Position numbers and translations under genes: made by a program. The notes beneath the pieces were generated by a model. It worked only from the letters and a program-made list of their open reading frames with translations. It searched no databases and was not told the DNA's origin. A stretch of DNA of 6,924 bases from Chitinophaga pinensis. Its GTDB lineage: Bacteria; Bacteroidota; Bacteroidia; Flavobacteriales_D; Crocinitomicaceae. Shown here one piece after another: positions 6,687 to 6,924 of this stretch. Position 1 is the stretch's first letter. Each line of letters begins with the position of its first letter. The DNA lies in the NCBI GenBank assembly GCA_945861175.1, contig CAMATR010000094.1, positions 1 through 6,924 on the forward strand, in the 5' to 3' direction.

Positions 6687-6924
6687 TTACCTAAAAATAT
6701 CTAGCTCTCGCACACCCTCTTTATTTCTTGAAAACTGAATACGTTCATATAAAAAACTCCGGACTTGATCCCCATTACTAATACCATTTAAAACTAAGGT
6801 TGGTTTGGCAAAATCGGAAGTTTCGATAGTAAGAATAGATAGACCTGCAAGCCTGTAAAGTAAAGGTTTGTAGAGAGTCACAGATTTTATTCTGAAATAA
6901 TGATTTTCAGTTTCTTTAATGGAG
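6687..6924 (-). CDS. PH-domain (bPH_2/DUF304-like) protein, C-terminal end
   Basis: On the minus strand the frame is open from the right window edge to the TAA at 6687-6689, giving 78 visible residues; the 5' part lies outside. The GTG at 6881 is in frame but not a likely start, because the codons before it (SIKETENHYFRIKS) already fit the domain. The pattern matches the C-terminal half of bacterial PH domains: FRIKSVTLYKPLLYRLAG (the 'FRI..V.L..P...R..G' signature), then LTIETSD, LVLNGISNGDQVRSFL and a terminal helix ending in an Arg/Glu-rich GVRELDIF. Such proteins are small, often with membrane helices before the PH domain, and their roles are mostly unknown. The gene converges on the WG gene, and I see no clear terminator in the 29-bp gap. 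Confidence 0.75.
   Translation of the reverse strand, partial: SIKETENHYFRIKSVTLYKPLLYRLAGLSILTIETSDFAKPTLVLNGISNGDQVRSFLYERIQFSRNKEGVRELDIFR

Noticed and set aside
6881..6881. GTG at 6881 as the start of the minus-strand gene
   Set aside because: In-frame codons upstream to the window edge already fit the PH domain, so it is internal.

Overview
The window looks like low-GC Bacteroidota DNA, perhaps a Sphingobacteriaceae/Pedobacter-type genome, though the genus is only a guess. The start codons of the genes at 1214 and 6004 follow A/T-rich leaders with no Shine-Dalgarno sequence. Two copies of a TAnnTTTG box, the Bacteroidota -7 type, lie between genes. The proteins also have a Bacteroidota flavour (a WG-repeat protein and a bacterial PH-domain protein).

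Layout: (1) 1-1011, the 3' part of an unrecognised protein gene whose frame is open to the left edge. (2) 1012-1213, an intergenic region with a composite element (12-bp motif, TAnnTTTG box, 10-bp stem-loop). (3) 1214-5483, a tight two-gene sbcD-sbcC operon with a 1-nt gap, encoding the Mre11/Rad50-type nuclease-ATPase. (4) 5484-6003, 520 bp with no intact gene. It holds a 33-codon remnant of the 3' end of a second, divergent sbcC (5592-5693) and then a second copy of the composite element (5716-5851). (5) 6004-6657, a protein with five WG-type repeats. (6) 6687-6924 on the minus strand, the C-terminal end of a PH (bPH_2/DUF304-like) domain protein, converging on the WG gene and running off the right edge.

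SbcD (nuclease) and SbcC (ATPase with coiled coils and a zinc hook) should form one complex that opens and degrades hairpins, cruciforms and blocked DNA ends. Nothing in the sequence ties the flanking genes to that complex.

The most interesting signals are not in the intact genes. The first is the orphan SbcC tail behind a complete sbcC. It matches 11 of 14 residues but mostly with different codons, which suggests replacement of a resident sbcC by a diverged one, or decay of an old paralogue. The second is the paired intergenic element on both sides of sbcDC, with identical internal spacing over its first part and a hairpin whose arms differ in sequence but keep pairing. The third is the intact SbcC itself, which has Ala where the ABC signature normally has Ser and lacks the usual D-loop Asp. 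No tRNA, rRNA, CRISPR array, transposase or integrase was seen.
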